Assembly: GCF_000153465.1 (NCBI RefSeq) | Contig: NZ_CH672387.1 | Coordinates: 647,180-711,179 of the forward strand | From: Aurantimonas manganoxydans SI85-9A1 | Lineage (GTDB): Bacteria > Pseudomonadota > Alphaproteobacteria > Rhizobiales > Rhizobiaceae | Direction: 5' to 3' | Length of the DNA: 64,000 nucleotides | Shown here: in pieces, positions 6,873 through 14,538 of the stretch | Layout of the letters: the number at the start of each line of letters is the position of its first letter | Numbering within the stretch: position 1 is the stretch's first letter | The notes under the pieces: generated by a model | Seen by the model: only the letters and a program-made list of their open reading frames with translations | What the model was told of the DNA's origin: nothing | Database searches by the model: none | Translations under genes and position numbers: made by a program

Positions 6873-8950
6873 TGGATCGGCGCCCGTCCGGCGCGGGTCC
6901 GGAAATGCGTCACGCCCTCGATGATGCCGCGGGCGTGGCTCTGCCGCGCGACATAGGAATGGGACAGGTCCGACCGGCTGGCGAGGCTGTCGGAATAGTT
7001 CGCCACGATGATCGACTGCGGCACCGAGCGCAGCATCTCGATATCGTTGCCGCTGTCGCCGGCCGCAAAGACCGCCTCGTCGGGCAGCGACAGGCGCTGG
7101 CGCAGATAGGTGATCGCCGCGCCCTTCGACGCGGTGACTGGCAGGATGTCGAGATAGCGGCCATGGCTGTGGATGACGGCGGCGGCCAGTCCGCGGCGCT
7201 GGAGATGCGCACGGATGCCGGCGACGATGCTGCGGTCGCCCTCGGCCAGATAGCTCAGCTTGAAGGCGCGCTGTTCCAGCGGCGCCTGCGGGGCGATGCC
7301 CGGATAGTTCGCCAGAGCGGCAGCGATCCGCCGCCGCTGCCAGCCAGTGGCGATGCGCCGGCTCCAGTCGCGGTCGCGGCGGTAGGTGACGCCGTTCGGT
7401 TCGAGGAAATAGATCTCGGTGCCGACCGAGGAGATGATGATCTTCGGGTTCGGCGCGGCCTGCTGTTCGAGGATCGAGAGCGCGCTGTGCAGCGAGCGTC
7501 CGGTCGCGACCGCGAAGTCGAGCGCGGTTTCGCGGGCATGCCAGCGGGTGAAGGCCTGGATGCAGGCGTCCGAGCCGGTCAGCGTGTTGTCGATGTCGCA
7601 GACGAGCAGCTGCGGCTGGTGGATGATCTGCGCCGGCTTGGCACCTGCGACCAGCCGTTCGACCAGTTGCCGGCAGCGCTCGGCATGCCGGGTCCAGTCA
7701 TAGGCGTCCACGGCCCTGGCGCCGTTGGCGGCGTAGGTCGCGTGAAGCGCCGGGTCTTCGAGAATGGCGCGGCAGGCGCCGGCGATGGCGTCGGGCTCGT
7801 GCGGGTTGACGAGGCGGCCGTTGTTGCAGCGCTCGATGATGTCGTTCGGGCCGCCGCTGTCGGTGGCCACGAGCGGCAACCCGCTTGCCGCCGCTTCGAG
7901 CAGGGTCAGGCCGAAGGGCTCGTTCAGCGCCGGATTGACGAAGATGCCGCCGCGGGCGCGGGCATGGGCGTAGAGGGCCGGGATGTCCGCAGGCCGATGG
8001 GTCTTGGGCACCGCGACGCGGCCATAGAGGTCGTGGCGATCGATCGCCTCCAGGATCGCGCGCATCTGGCCGGCGGCTTCCTCGCCGAGCTCGCAGAGAT
8101 CGCCGCGGGTGCCGGCGACGATCACCAGATTGGCGTTCTCGCGCAGCCAGGGATCGCGGCCGAAGGCTTCGACGAGCATCGGCAGGTTCTTCTTGGCGAC
8201 CGGCCGGGCGATCGCCAGGACGACCGGCTTGTCCGGTTCGCGGAGGAACGGCGCGATCATCGCATCGACCGCATCGGTGGTGGTCGCGCCGCGATAGGCG
8301 TCGAGATCGCTGCCGGGCTCGATGATCCGGATCTTGCCCGGCTCGTAGCTGTCATAGGCGGCGTACTGGACCTCGGCCTCGTCGCGCGACGAGGCGATGA
8401 CGAGGTCGGCGGCTGCGAAGGTCCGTTCCTCGATGGCGATGCGCCGGTCGAGGACGGCGGCCGTCTCCGCCGGCATCTCGCCGGTTCTCATCGCCGCGCG
8501 CTTGACGCGGCCGAGCGAATGGCCGGTGAACAGGAAGGGAATGCCGGTCTTTGCGCGCACCAGTTCGGCGACGGTTCCGGCATCGGCGTAATGGGCGTGC
8601 AGGCAGGTCGGCGCCTCGGGCTGGTCGCCGAGCCACTCCAGCAGATACTCGGCGAAGCTGGTGGTCTCGGTGAAGAGTTCTTCCTTCGCCAGATATTCGG
8701 GACGGACGGTCGGCAGCCGGAGGATCTCGACCTTGTCGTCGATCCGCTCCCAGCCCGGCCGGTACTCGTCGCCATACTCGCTGTTGAAGCCGCGCGTGGC
8801 GATGACGATACGGTCGATGCCGGGCGTCCTGGCCTGGGCCGCCACCAGCTCGAGCAGATATTTGATGTGGCCGCCCGTGTCCGGGGTCAGGCCGTAGCTG
8901 ACATCGGTTGCCCGGAGGCAGCCCTGAAGAGCGACGTGTACGACGAACAA
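6869..8950 (-). CDS. Bifunctional sucrose-phosphate synthase / sucrose-phosphate phosphatase-like protein
   Basis: A fusion of a GT4 sucrose-phosphate-synthase-like domain (about residues 1-460) and a HAD-type sucrose-phosphatase-like domain (about 465-690). The synthase part begins VVHVALQGCLRATDVSYGLTPDTGGH and has FVNPALNEPFGLTLLEAAASGLP, the EX7E donor motif. The phosphatase part has LLVCDIDNTLTGSD (motif I), TASKGAAI (motif III lysine) and FAAGDSGNDIEML (motif IV). Together these would make sucrose from UDP-glucose and fructose 6-phosphate, a compatible solute. I chose the TTG start at 8950 because GGAAGAGG sits eight bases upstream and the family N-terminus begins there. The longer open frame overlaps the divergent gene at 9011. 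Relatives with other sugar specificities exist, so sucrose is the likely but unproven product. Confidence 0.85.
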   Translation of the reverse strand: MFVVHVALQGCLRATDVSYGLTPDTGGHIKYLLELVAAQARTPGIDRIVIATRGFNSEYGDEYRPGWERIDDKVEILRLPTVRPEYLAKEELFTETTSFAEYLLEWLGDQPEAPTCLHAHYADAGTVAELVRAKTGIPFLFTGHSLGRVKRAAMRTGEMPAETAAVLDRRIAIEERTFAAADLVIASSRDEAEVQYAAYDSYEPGKIRIIEPGSDLDAYRGATTTDAVDAMIAPFLREPDKPVVLAIARPVAKKNLPMLVEAFGRDPWLRENANLVIVAGTRGDLCELGEEAAGQMRAILEAIDRHDLYGRVAVPKTHRPADIPALYAHARARGGIFVNPALNEPFGLTLLEAAASGLPLVATDSGGPNDIIERCNNGRLVNPHEPDAIAGACRAILEDPALHATYAANGARAVDAYDWTRHAERCRQLVERLVAGAKPAQIIHQPQLLVCDIDNTLTGSDACIQAFTRWHARETALDFAVATGRSLHSALSILEQQAAPNPKIIISSVGTEIYFLEPNGVTYRRDRDWSRRIATGWQRRRIAAALANYPGIAPQAPLEQRAFKLSYLAEGDRSIVAGIRAHLQRRGLAAAVIHSHGRYLDILPVTASKGAAITYLRQRLSLPDEAVFAAGDSGNDIEMLRSVPQSIIVANYSDSLASRSDLSHSYVARQSHARGIIEGVTHFRTRAGRAPIQ

Positions 8951-9010
8951 GGCGCCTACCTCTTCCGTTTGGATACTGACGAAATGGTCTGACCGCCCAT
9001 ATGGCCGGCG

Positions 9011-10057
9011 ATGAAACCGCTTCGAGTCGCTCAGGTCGCCCCTAACATTTTTCCGACGCCGCCGGATCTGTCCGGCGGGACGGAACGGATCGTTCACGAT
9101 CTGTCCAAGGCGTTGGATTCGCTGGGGGTCTCCGTCACCCTCTTCGCCCCCTCCGACAGCCGGTGCGACATTCCGCGCATCGGTACGCTGCCGAGCCTGA
9201 AGGGGCTGGAAGAGCGCCATGGGTCCGTGCCGCCCTCGATCCCGCAGGTTCTGGAGGCGGTCCAGATGGAAGAATTGCGCAGACGGCTAAGCGATTTCGA
9301 CATCGTCCACTGCCATGGCGAGTTCTTCCATGCGGCGCTTCTGGGCGAGCGGCGGCGGCGTTCGCTGACCACCATCCACTGGCGCGTCGACGAACTCGAC
9401 CGGGAGCTGTTCTTCGCGGCTTTTCCCGACCTGCCGGTGGCGGGCATTTCGCAAAGCCAGCTCGATCGGATTCCGGCCGCCAACCGGGCCGGCGTCGTGC
9501 ATCATGGCCTCGACGAAAGCCGCTATCGCCCGGGGGGCGGGGGGGGTGGATATGCCGCCTTCGTCGGCCGGATGACCGACCAGAAGCAGCCGGATGCCGC
9601 CATCCGCATCGCAAAGGCTGCGGGCATACCGATCCGGCTGGCCGGGGCCGTCGACGTCGGCAATCCCACTTATTTCGACGAGAAGGTCGCGCCGCTGCTC
9701 GGCGAGGACGCCCGGTTCATCGGTCCGGTGGACGATGCGGGCAAGCAGGCATTGCTCGGTGCGGCGACGGCGCTGCTGTTTCCCATCGACTGGCCCGAAC
9801 CCTTCGGCCTCGTGATGATCGAGGCGATGGCCTGCGGCACGCCGGTGATCGCCTTCGACCGGGGCTCGGTGCCCGAGATCGTCGAGGACGGCGTCACCGG
9901 CTTCGTGGTGCGTAACGAGGCCGAGGCGGCGGACGCGCTGCGGAAGGTCGGTGATCTCGACCGCGATGCGATCCGCGCGCGTTTCGAGGCGCGGTTCACC
10001 GCCAGGCGGATGGCCCAGGACTATCTGCGGCTCTATCGCGAGCTTCTGGCCCGATGA
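9011..10057 (+). CDS. Glycosyltransferase family 4
   Basis: A 348-residue retaining GT-B enzyme. The N-terminus has VAQVAPNIFPTPPDLSGGTERIVHDLSKAL, the glycine-rich acceptor loop. The C-terminal domain has YAAFVGRMTDQKQPDAAI and LLFPIDWPEPFGLVMIEAMACGTPVIAF with the EX7E pair. It is transcribed divergently from the sucrose synthase fusion across only 60 bases, and its stop overlaps the start of the next GT4 gene (ATGA at 10054-10057). The two GT4 genes are therefore an operon. The sugar donor and acceptor cannot be inferred. Confidence 0.88.
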   Translation: MKPLRVAQVAPNIFPTPPDLSGGTERIVHDLSKALDSLGVSVTLFAPSDSRCDIPRIGTLPSLKGLEERHGSVPPSIPQVLEAVQMEELRRRLSDFDIVHCHGEFFHAALLGERRRRSLTTIHWRVDELDRELFFAAFPDLPVAGISQSQLDRIPAANRAGVVHHGLDESRYRPGGGGGGYAAFVGRMTDQKQPDAAIRIAKAAGIPIRLAGAVDVGNPTYFDEKVAPLLGEDARFIGPVDDAGKQALLGAATALLFPIDWPEPFGLVMIEAMACGTPVIAFDRGSVPEIVEDGVTGFVVRNEAEAADALRKVGDLDRDAIRARFEARFTARRMAQDYLRLYRELLAR

Positions 10058-11247
10058 GCCGGCTTCGCACTGCGCTGATCGCCTGGGACTATCCGCCGAG
10101 CGCCAGCGGCCTTGCCGTCGCCGCCCGCGAGATCGCCGAAAGCCTCGCGGCGGCCGGCGCGGAGGCCCATGTCTACACGCTGGACCGGCAGGGCAGCGAA
10201 GTGATCGAGGGCGTGCGGGTGATCGGCTGCCAGCCGCCCGAAGGCGGGGCCGGCCCTTGGCTGCGGCGACGGGCGGCGATCGGTCATCTGGTGGCGCCGC
10301 GGTGGTTCGCGGCCCGCATCGCGGCGGATCATCGGCAGAGGCCCTTCGACTGCCTGGAGGCGACGAACTGGTACGCGCCGGGGGCGTTCGCCAGCCGGAT
10401 TCCGGACCTGCCCTTCGTCACTCGCCATTCCACGCCGGCGATTTCGACCGGCGCCATCTCCGGCGGCCTGCGCGACCGTATGGACGGCCGCTATGCCTGC
10501 CGCCTGGAGGCGACGACCGCTCGGCGCTCGGCCGGCCATATCTTCAACACGCAGAGCCATGGCGAGAAGGTGCGGGCTCTCTACGGGCTCGACGAGGCCG
10601 CGCCGCAGGCGGTCATCGGCCTGTCGCTGCCGCCGGAGCGCCTGGCGCGCGCGGCCGGGGCGCCCTATCCGCCGGCGGGGGAGGAACTGCGCCTGCTCTC
10701 CGTCGGCCGCGCCGAGGCGCGCAAGGGCTTCGATTGTCTGATGGGGGCGCTGGCGATCCTTGCCGACGAAGTCGCCACTGGAGCATTGCCGCGCTTCCGG
10801 CTCGATCTCGTGGGGATCGGCGCGGAAGACCTGCCGCCGCTCGACGATCGTGCCCGCTCCTGTCTCACGCTGCACGGCCGGCTCGACGACGCGGCGCTCG
10901 ATGCGGCTTACCGGGAGGCCGATCTGGTCGTCGCGCCATCGCGCTACGAGTCCTTCGGCCTCGTCTATCAGGAGGCGCTGGCCTTCGGGCGACCGGTGAT
11001 CGGGCTGTCCGTGGACCCATCCGCCCGTCGGGTCGTCGGCGACAGTGGCGCCGGTCTTCTGGCCGCCGACGCCTCAGGCGCGGCCCTTGCCGATGTCTTG
11101 CGCCCGGCCCTGGGCGACGCCGATCTGCGCCTGCAACTTCATCGTCGGGCCGTGGCGGCGGCAGGGCGCTTTACCCGCCAGACGCTCGGCAAGGAGACGC
11201 TGGCGCTCTACGAAGCGGCGAGGGAGTTCCGGCGTCAGTCGGCATAG
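10054..11247 (+). CDS. Glycosyltransferase family 4
   Basis: A 397-residue GT-B enzyme with TALIAWDYPPSASGLAVAAREIAESL at the N-terminus and, in the donor domain, LLSVGRAEARKGFDCLM and VVAPSRYESFGLVYQEALAFGRPVIGL (EX7E motif). It begins inside the stop codon of the preceding GT4 gene, so the two are translationally coupled. Its 3' end overlaps the 3' end of the convergent zinc-ribbon GT2 gene by 13 bases (11235-11247). The substrate is unknown. Confidence 0.87.
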   Translation: MSRLRTALIAWDYPPSASGLAVAAREIAESLAAAGAEAHVYTLDRQGSEVIEGVRVIGCQPPEGGAGPWLRRRAAIGHLVAPRWFAARIAADHRQRPFDCLEATNWYAPGAFASRIPDLPFVTRHSTPAISTGAISGGLRDRMDGRYACRLEATTARRSAGHIFNTQSHGEKVRALYGLDEAAPQAVIGLSLPPERLARAAGAPYPPAGEELRLLSVGRAEARKGFDCLMGALAILADEVATGALPRFRLDLVGIGAEDLPPLDDRARSCLTLHGRLDDAALDAAYREADLVVAPSRYESFGLVYQEALAFGRPVIGLSVDPSARRVVGDSGAGLLAADASGAALADVLRPALGDADLRLQLHRRAVAAAGRFTRQTLGKETLALYEAAREFRRQSA

Positions 11248-12293
11248 GGCGTCAACAGCGCATCGCGCTCGAACAGGCGCCCCTTGCCGGGCTGCAACGC
11301 CTCGTAGCGCTCGGAGCGTCGTTCGACATGGGCCCGGGACAGATGGTGCTCGATGACGAGGTTCGGCGCGATGAAGCTGTCGCGCCATCCGCCGGCGAGG
11401 GCCGGTCGTTCATGCACCTTGCCCGCGTAGCGCACGACGCGACGGTTCAGGCGGTACTGGATGTCGGGGAAGAGGTCGGAGAGGACCCCGTCCACGCGGT
11501 TGCGGCGCGCGAGCCCGACGGAGAGGCAGCCGCCCGCGTCGGCGAGAGCCGCGACATGGCCGAGGGCCGCGAGCGTTTCCTCACCCACGGTTTCGTCGGC
11601 GTCGAGCTGCAGCACCCAGTCGTGCCGGGCCATCTCTTGTCCGGCATTACGCTGGGCCGCGAAATCGCCGGCGAGGGGCCGTTGCAGGATGCGGATCGTC
11701 TCGGGCCAGTCTGCCGGTGGAATGGTCCCGGCCGTGGGCGGTTCGTCGATGACGATGCAGAGATCGTCGAGGACGCTGGCGACCGGGCCGAGCTGATCGC
11801 GAAGATTGCTGAGGTCGCCGGGACGGCAGATGACGACGAGCGACACCGGGACCGCAGGAGATGCGGCGAGTGGATGGATGTCGGCGATGGCCGGGCATTC
11901 CGTATAGGGATTGCTCAAGGCGGCCCGCTGTTCGTCGTTCACCGGGCTGGCGACGAGCCCGCGTGACAGCGCCAGGGTCCGCGCGCTGTAGCTTTCGACG
12001 AAGAACGGATCGTCCGGCGCCAGACTAAAACGCTCGCCGGCCAGGCGGGCATCGATCAGGGTCGGCAGCCGCCCCGATGCGAGGGCGGCCGCGTCTGCGA
12101 GAAGACCGCAATGGCCACATTCGCGCCAGGCCGCATGGTGGCGGGCGGCGCGCTCGCTCTTGCGCATGTCGCGGGCGCGGCAGACGGGGCAACGCGGCAG
12201 CCGGGTTTCCGGCGCAGCGGCCAGCGGAGCCGCGCTGCGCTCTGTCCCGTCCGGGAGCGTCACGCCGTCACGCCCCGACGATGTAGCCGCCAT
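11235..12293 (-). CDS. GT2-like glycosyltransferase with N-terminal zinc ribbon
   Basis: A 352-residue protein with two parts. The N-terminal 70 residues hold CPVC and, 21 residues on, CGHC, an apparent four-cysteine zinc ribbon. From about residue 145 a GT2/GT-A domain follows (VSLVVICRPGDLSNLRDQL, then AAQRNAGQEMARHDWVLQLDADETV with the metal-binding DAD). The C-terminal part has RLNRRVVRYAGKVHERPAL, seen in GT2 enzymes of the WaaE/KdtX type. The ATG at 12293 overlaps the end of the SDR gene by 26 bases; a GTG at 12263 is an alternative that barely overlaps. Neither start has a strong Shine-Dalgarno. It is probably read with the SDR gene. Confidence 0.7.
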   Translation of the reverse strand: MAATSSGRDGVTLPDGTERSAAPLAAAPETRLPRCPVCRARDMRKSERAARHHAAWRECGHCGLLADAAALASGRLPTLIDARLAGERFSLAPDDPFFVESYSARTLALSRGLVASPVNDEQRAALSNPYTECPAIADIHPLAASPAVPVSLVVICRPGDLSNLRDQLGPVASVLDDLCIVIDEPPTAGTIPPADWPETIRILQRPLAGDFAAQRNAGQEMARHDWVLQLDADETVGEETLAALGHVAALADAGGCLSVGLARRNRVDGVLSDLFPDIQYRLNRRVVRYAGKVHERPALAGGWRDSFIAPNLVIEHHLSRAHVERRSERYEALQPGKGRLFERDALLTPYAD

Positions 12294-13116
12294 TCGGATG
12301 AAGGACCTGGCCGGTCATGTAGGAGGAGTCCTGGCAGGCGAGGAACAGCACCGACGGGGCGATCTCGTTGGGCTGTCCGGCCCGCTTCATCGGGGCCTGC
12401 TCCCCGAAGCCCTCGACCTTGTCGGCCGGCATCGACATGGGAATGAACGGCGTCCAGATCGGCCCCGGTGCGACACCGTTCACACGGATCTTGCGGTCAA
12501 GGAGGTTGCTGGCCATGGAGCGGGTGAGGGCAGTGATCGCGCCCTTGGTGGAGGAATAGGCGATCAGGGAATCGTTGCCCTTGTAGCTGTTCACCGAGGT
12601 CACGTTCACGATGGCCGCACCGTCCGGCAGGTGATCCAGCGCCGCCTGCATCATGTAGACATAGCCGTAGACATTGGTCTCGAAATGCTTGGCGAGTTCG
12701 GCCTGCGAGAGGTTCTGCAGGTCGTTCTCCTCCATCTGGTGAGCGGCGTTGTTGACCAGCACGTCCAGCCCGCCGAACGCCTCGACCGTCCGCTTCACGG
12801 CATCGGTGCAGAATGCCTTGTCACGCACGTCGCCGCGGATCAGCAGGCATTCGGCGCCCTCCGCCTCGATGGCGCTCTTCGTCTCCTCGGCGTCCTCGTC
12901 CTCCTCGAGATAAAGGATCGCGACCTTCGCCTTCTCGCGGGCGAACAGCACCGCCGAGGCGCGCCCGATGCCGCTGTCGCCGCCGGTGATCAGGGCCACC
13001 TTGCCGTCGAGCCGCCCGGAGCTCGGGTAGCGGGGCATGTAGTCCGGCGCCGGCGTCATCTCGCTCTCACGGCCCGGTGTGGCGTCCTGGTGCTGGGCGG
13101 GAATGGAACTCGTCAT
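12268..13116 (-). CDS. SDR family oxidoreductase (general-stress type)
   Basis: A 282-residue short-chain dehydrogenase. The Rossmann motif is GKVALITGGDSGIGRASAVLFAREKA, followed by LVNNAAHQ and the catalytic Ser-Tyr-Lys set (VTSVNSYKG and YSSTKGAI). An N-terminal 40-residue polar leader (TPAPDYMPRYPSSGRLDGK) is typical of the YhdF/YghA-like subgroup found in stress regulons. I chose the ATG at 13116 because AGAAGGA lies seven bases upstream; the frame extends 48 codons further without conservation. An EcfG-like promoter is 38 bases upstream. Its substrate is unknown, as for most of this subgroup. Confidence 0.88.
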   Translation of the reverse strand: MTSSIPAQHQDATPGRESEMTPAPDYMPRYPSSGRLDGKVALITGGDSGIGRASAVLFAREKAKVAILYLEEDEDAEETKSAIEAEGAECLLIRGDVRDKAFCTDAVKRTVEAFGGLDVLVNNAAHQMEENDLQNLSQAELAKHFETNVYGYVYMMQAALDHLPDGAAIVNVTSVNSYKGNDSLIAYSSTKGAITALTRSMASNLLDRKIRVNGVAPGPIWTPFIPMSMPADKVEGFGEQAPMKRAGQPNEIAPSVLFLACQDSSYMTGQVLHPNGGYIVGA

Positions 13117-13154
13117 CTGGCTATCCTTCTGTTCGACGTCCGCTTTCCGGGGAA

Positions 13155-13180
13155 GACGCAGAAGGCCGGCGGTCCGTTCC
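13155..13180 (-). promoter_or_regulatory. EcfG-type (general stress sigma) promoter, SDR gene
   Basis: On the minus strand GGAAC (13176-13180) is followed after 17 bases by CGTC (13155-13158). The alphaproteobacterial general-stress consensus is GGAAC-N16/17-CGTT, so one base of the -10 differs. Its position 38 bases before the SDR start and the nature of that gene support it. Confidence 0.5.
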
Positions 13181-13199
13181 CTCGTCGGCCGCAAGAACT

Positions 13200-13214
13200 T
13201 GACTATAAAAGTCA
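13200..13214. promoter_or_regulatory. RirA-like iron-responsive box upstream of the siderophore-interacting gene
   Basis: TGACTATAAAAGTCA fits the TGA-N9-TCA pattern of the rhizobial iron-responsive operator bound by RirA. It lies in an AT-rich patch about 83 bases before the siderophore-interacting gene. The pattern is short, but it recurs before two other iron-uptake units here. Confidence 0.55.
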
Positions 13215-13296
13215 TGTTATTATACCCGCCCTGACGGGGGCAAACACGGGGAACGGACATGACCGATAATCATCGGAGCGGCATCGGCTGGCCGAA

Positions 13297-14481
13297 ATGG
13301 CCGTGCAGCATCCGCGTCCGGTCCTGCGCGGCGGTCCGGCTGCGAGGCCTCCCATGGTGACGTCCTGCGCGCCCGACGGTGACGACACCCCCGCACGCGA
13401 GGCGGAAACCAAGTTCTGCGCCGCGGTGGAGATCGCCACCCAGACGCCGGCCGGCTTCCTCGATCATCTCGCCGGCATCCTGGCCGATCACATGCCGCCG
13501 TCCCGCCAGCCCGGCGACGGCCTGGCGCTCGACCTCTATGGCGCGCGGGCGCGGATCGAGGGCCGCGGCGAGGCGCTGGCCGCCTGCGCCGATGCCAGCG
13601 ACCGCGGCGCGCTTGCCAACATGAAATATCTCATCGCCTGGAACATGCGCGAATTCTTCGGCCCCGATGTCGAGATCGCATGGTCAGGCGACGGCGAGGG
13701 CACGTCCGAGCTGCCGCAGTTCCGCGAGATGCGGGTCGTCGACGCGTGGCAGGTGACGCCGAAGCTGCGCCGGGTGCGCCTGACCGGCCACGATCTGGCG
13801 CGGTTTCAAAGCGGCGGGCTGCACATCCAGATCCTGATCCCGCCGAAGGGGCGCAAGCCGGTCTGGCCGAGTGCCGTGCCGTCGGGCATTCCGGCCTGGC
13901 CGGAAGGCGAGGACAAGCTGGTGCTGCGGACCTACACGATCCGGCACATCGACCCCGGTGCCGGCTTCGTCGACATCGATATCGTGCTGCACGATGGCGA
14001 AAGCCCCGGCTCGGACTGGGCCCGCGCGGTCCAGCCCGGCGATCCGGTGGGGATGATCGGTCCGGGCGGCGGCGGCGCGGTCCCGGCCGAGCGCATGCTG
14101 CTGGCCGGCGACGAGACCGCCCTGCCGGCGATCGCCCGGATGCTGGAAGAAATGCCGGCCGATGCCGTCGGCACGGCGATCATCGAGGTCGAGGATGCCG
14201 GCGAGATCCAGTCGCTCGCCCATCCGGCGGGCTTCGAACTGGTCTGGCTGAACCGCGAAGGCCGGGCTGCCGGGACGACGACACTCCTGGAAGAGGCCGT
14301 CGTGGCGCTCGACTGGCCGTCGCAGGCCGGCACGTCGGTGTGGATCGGCTGCGAGTTCAAGGCGTTCAAGCGGCTGCGCCACCATTGCCGTCGCCATTGG
14401 GGGCTGAAGGCGCGCGACCATCTGGTCGTCGCCTACTGGCGCGGCGAGGCCGAGCCGGCAACCGGCGGCGTGCATCGCTAG
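13297..14481 (+). CDS. Siderophore-interacting protein (ferric-siderophore reductase) with N-terminal DUF2218 domain
   Basis: A 394-residue flavoprotein of the ViuB/YqjH family that releases iron from ferric siderophores using NAD(P)H. The N-terminal 100 residues look like DUF2218 (FLDHLAGILADHMP, NMKYLIAWNMREFFG). The FAD-binding beta-barrel follows (ELPQFREMRVVDAWQVTPKLRRVRLTG; RTYTIRHID), then a nucleotide-binding C-terminal domain (LLAGDETALPAIARMLEEMP). A start at codon 21 (13357) is possible. It is preceded by an iron box and faces the ABC exporter and tonB operon, placing it in iron acquisition. The fusion with DUF2218 is known but less common than separate proteins. Confidence 0.88.
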   Translation: MAVQHPRPVLRGGPAARPPMVTSCAPDGDDTPAREAETKFCAAVEIATQTPAGFLDHLAGILADHMPPSRQPGDGLALDLYGARARIEGRGEALAACADASDRGALANMKYLIAWNMREFFGPDVEIAWSGDGEGTSELPQFREMRVVDAWQVTPKLRRVRLTGHDLARFQSGGLHIQILIPPKGRKPVWPSAVPSGIPAWPEGEDKLVLRTYTIRHIDPGAGFVDIDIVLHDGESPGSDWARAVQPGDPVGMIGPGGGGAVPAERMLLAGDETALPAIARMLEEMPADAVGTAIIEVEDAGEIQSLAHPAGFELVWLNREGRAAGTTTLLEEAVVALDWPSQAGTSVWIGCEFKAFKRLRHHCRRHWGLKARDHLVVAYWRGEAEPATGGVHR

Positions 14482-14538
14482 CCGCAAAGGCATCTCCCGA
14501 ACGGCCTGAGATGGCTGGCCGCAGCCCGCCCGGATGAG

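Noticed and set aside
6905-8992. A 695-codon open frame on the plus strand
   Set aside because: It lies entirely antisense to the well-conserved sucrose-phosphate synthase/phosphatase gene and is Gly/Arg/Asp-rich with no family motif; long shadow frames are usual in such GC-rich DNA.
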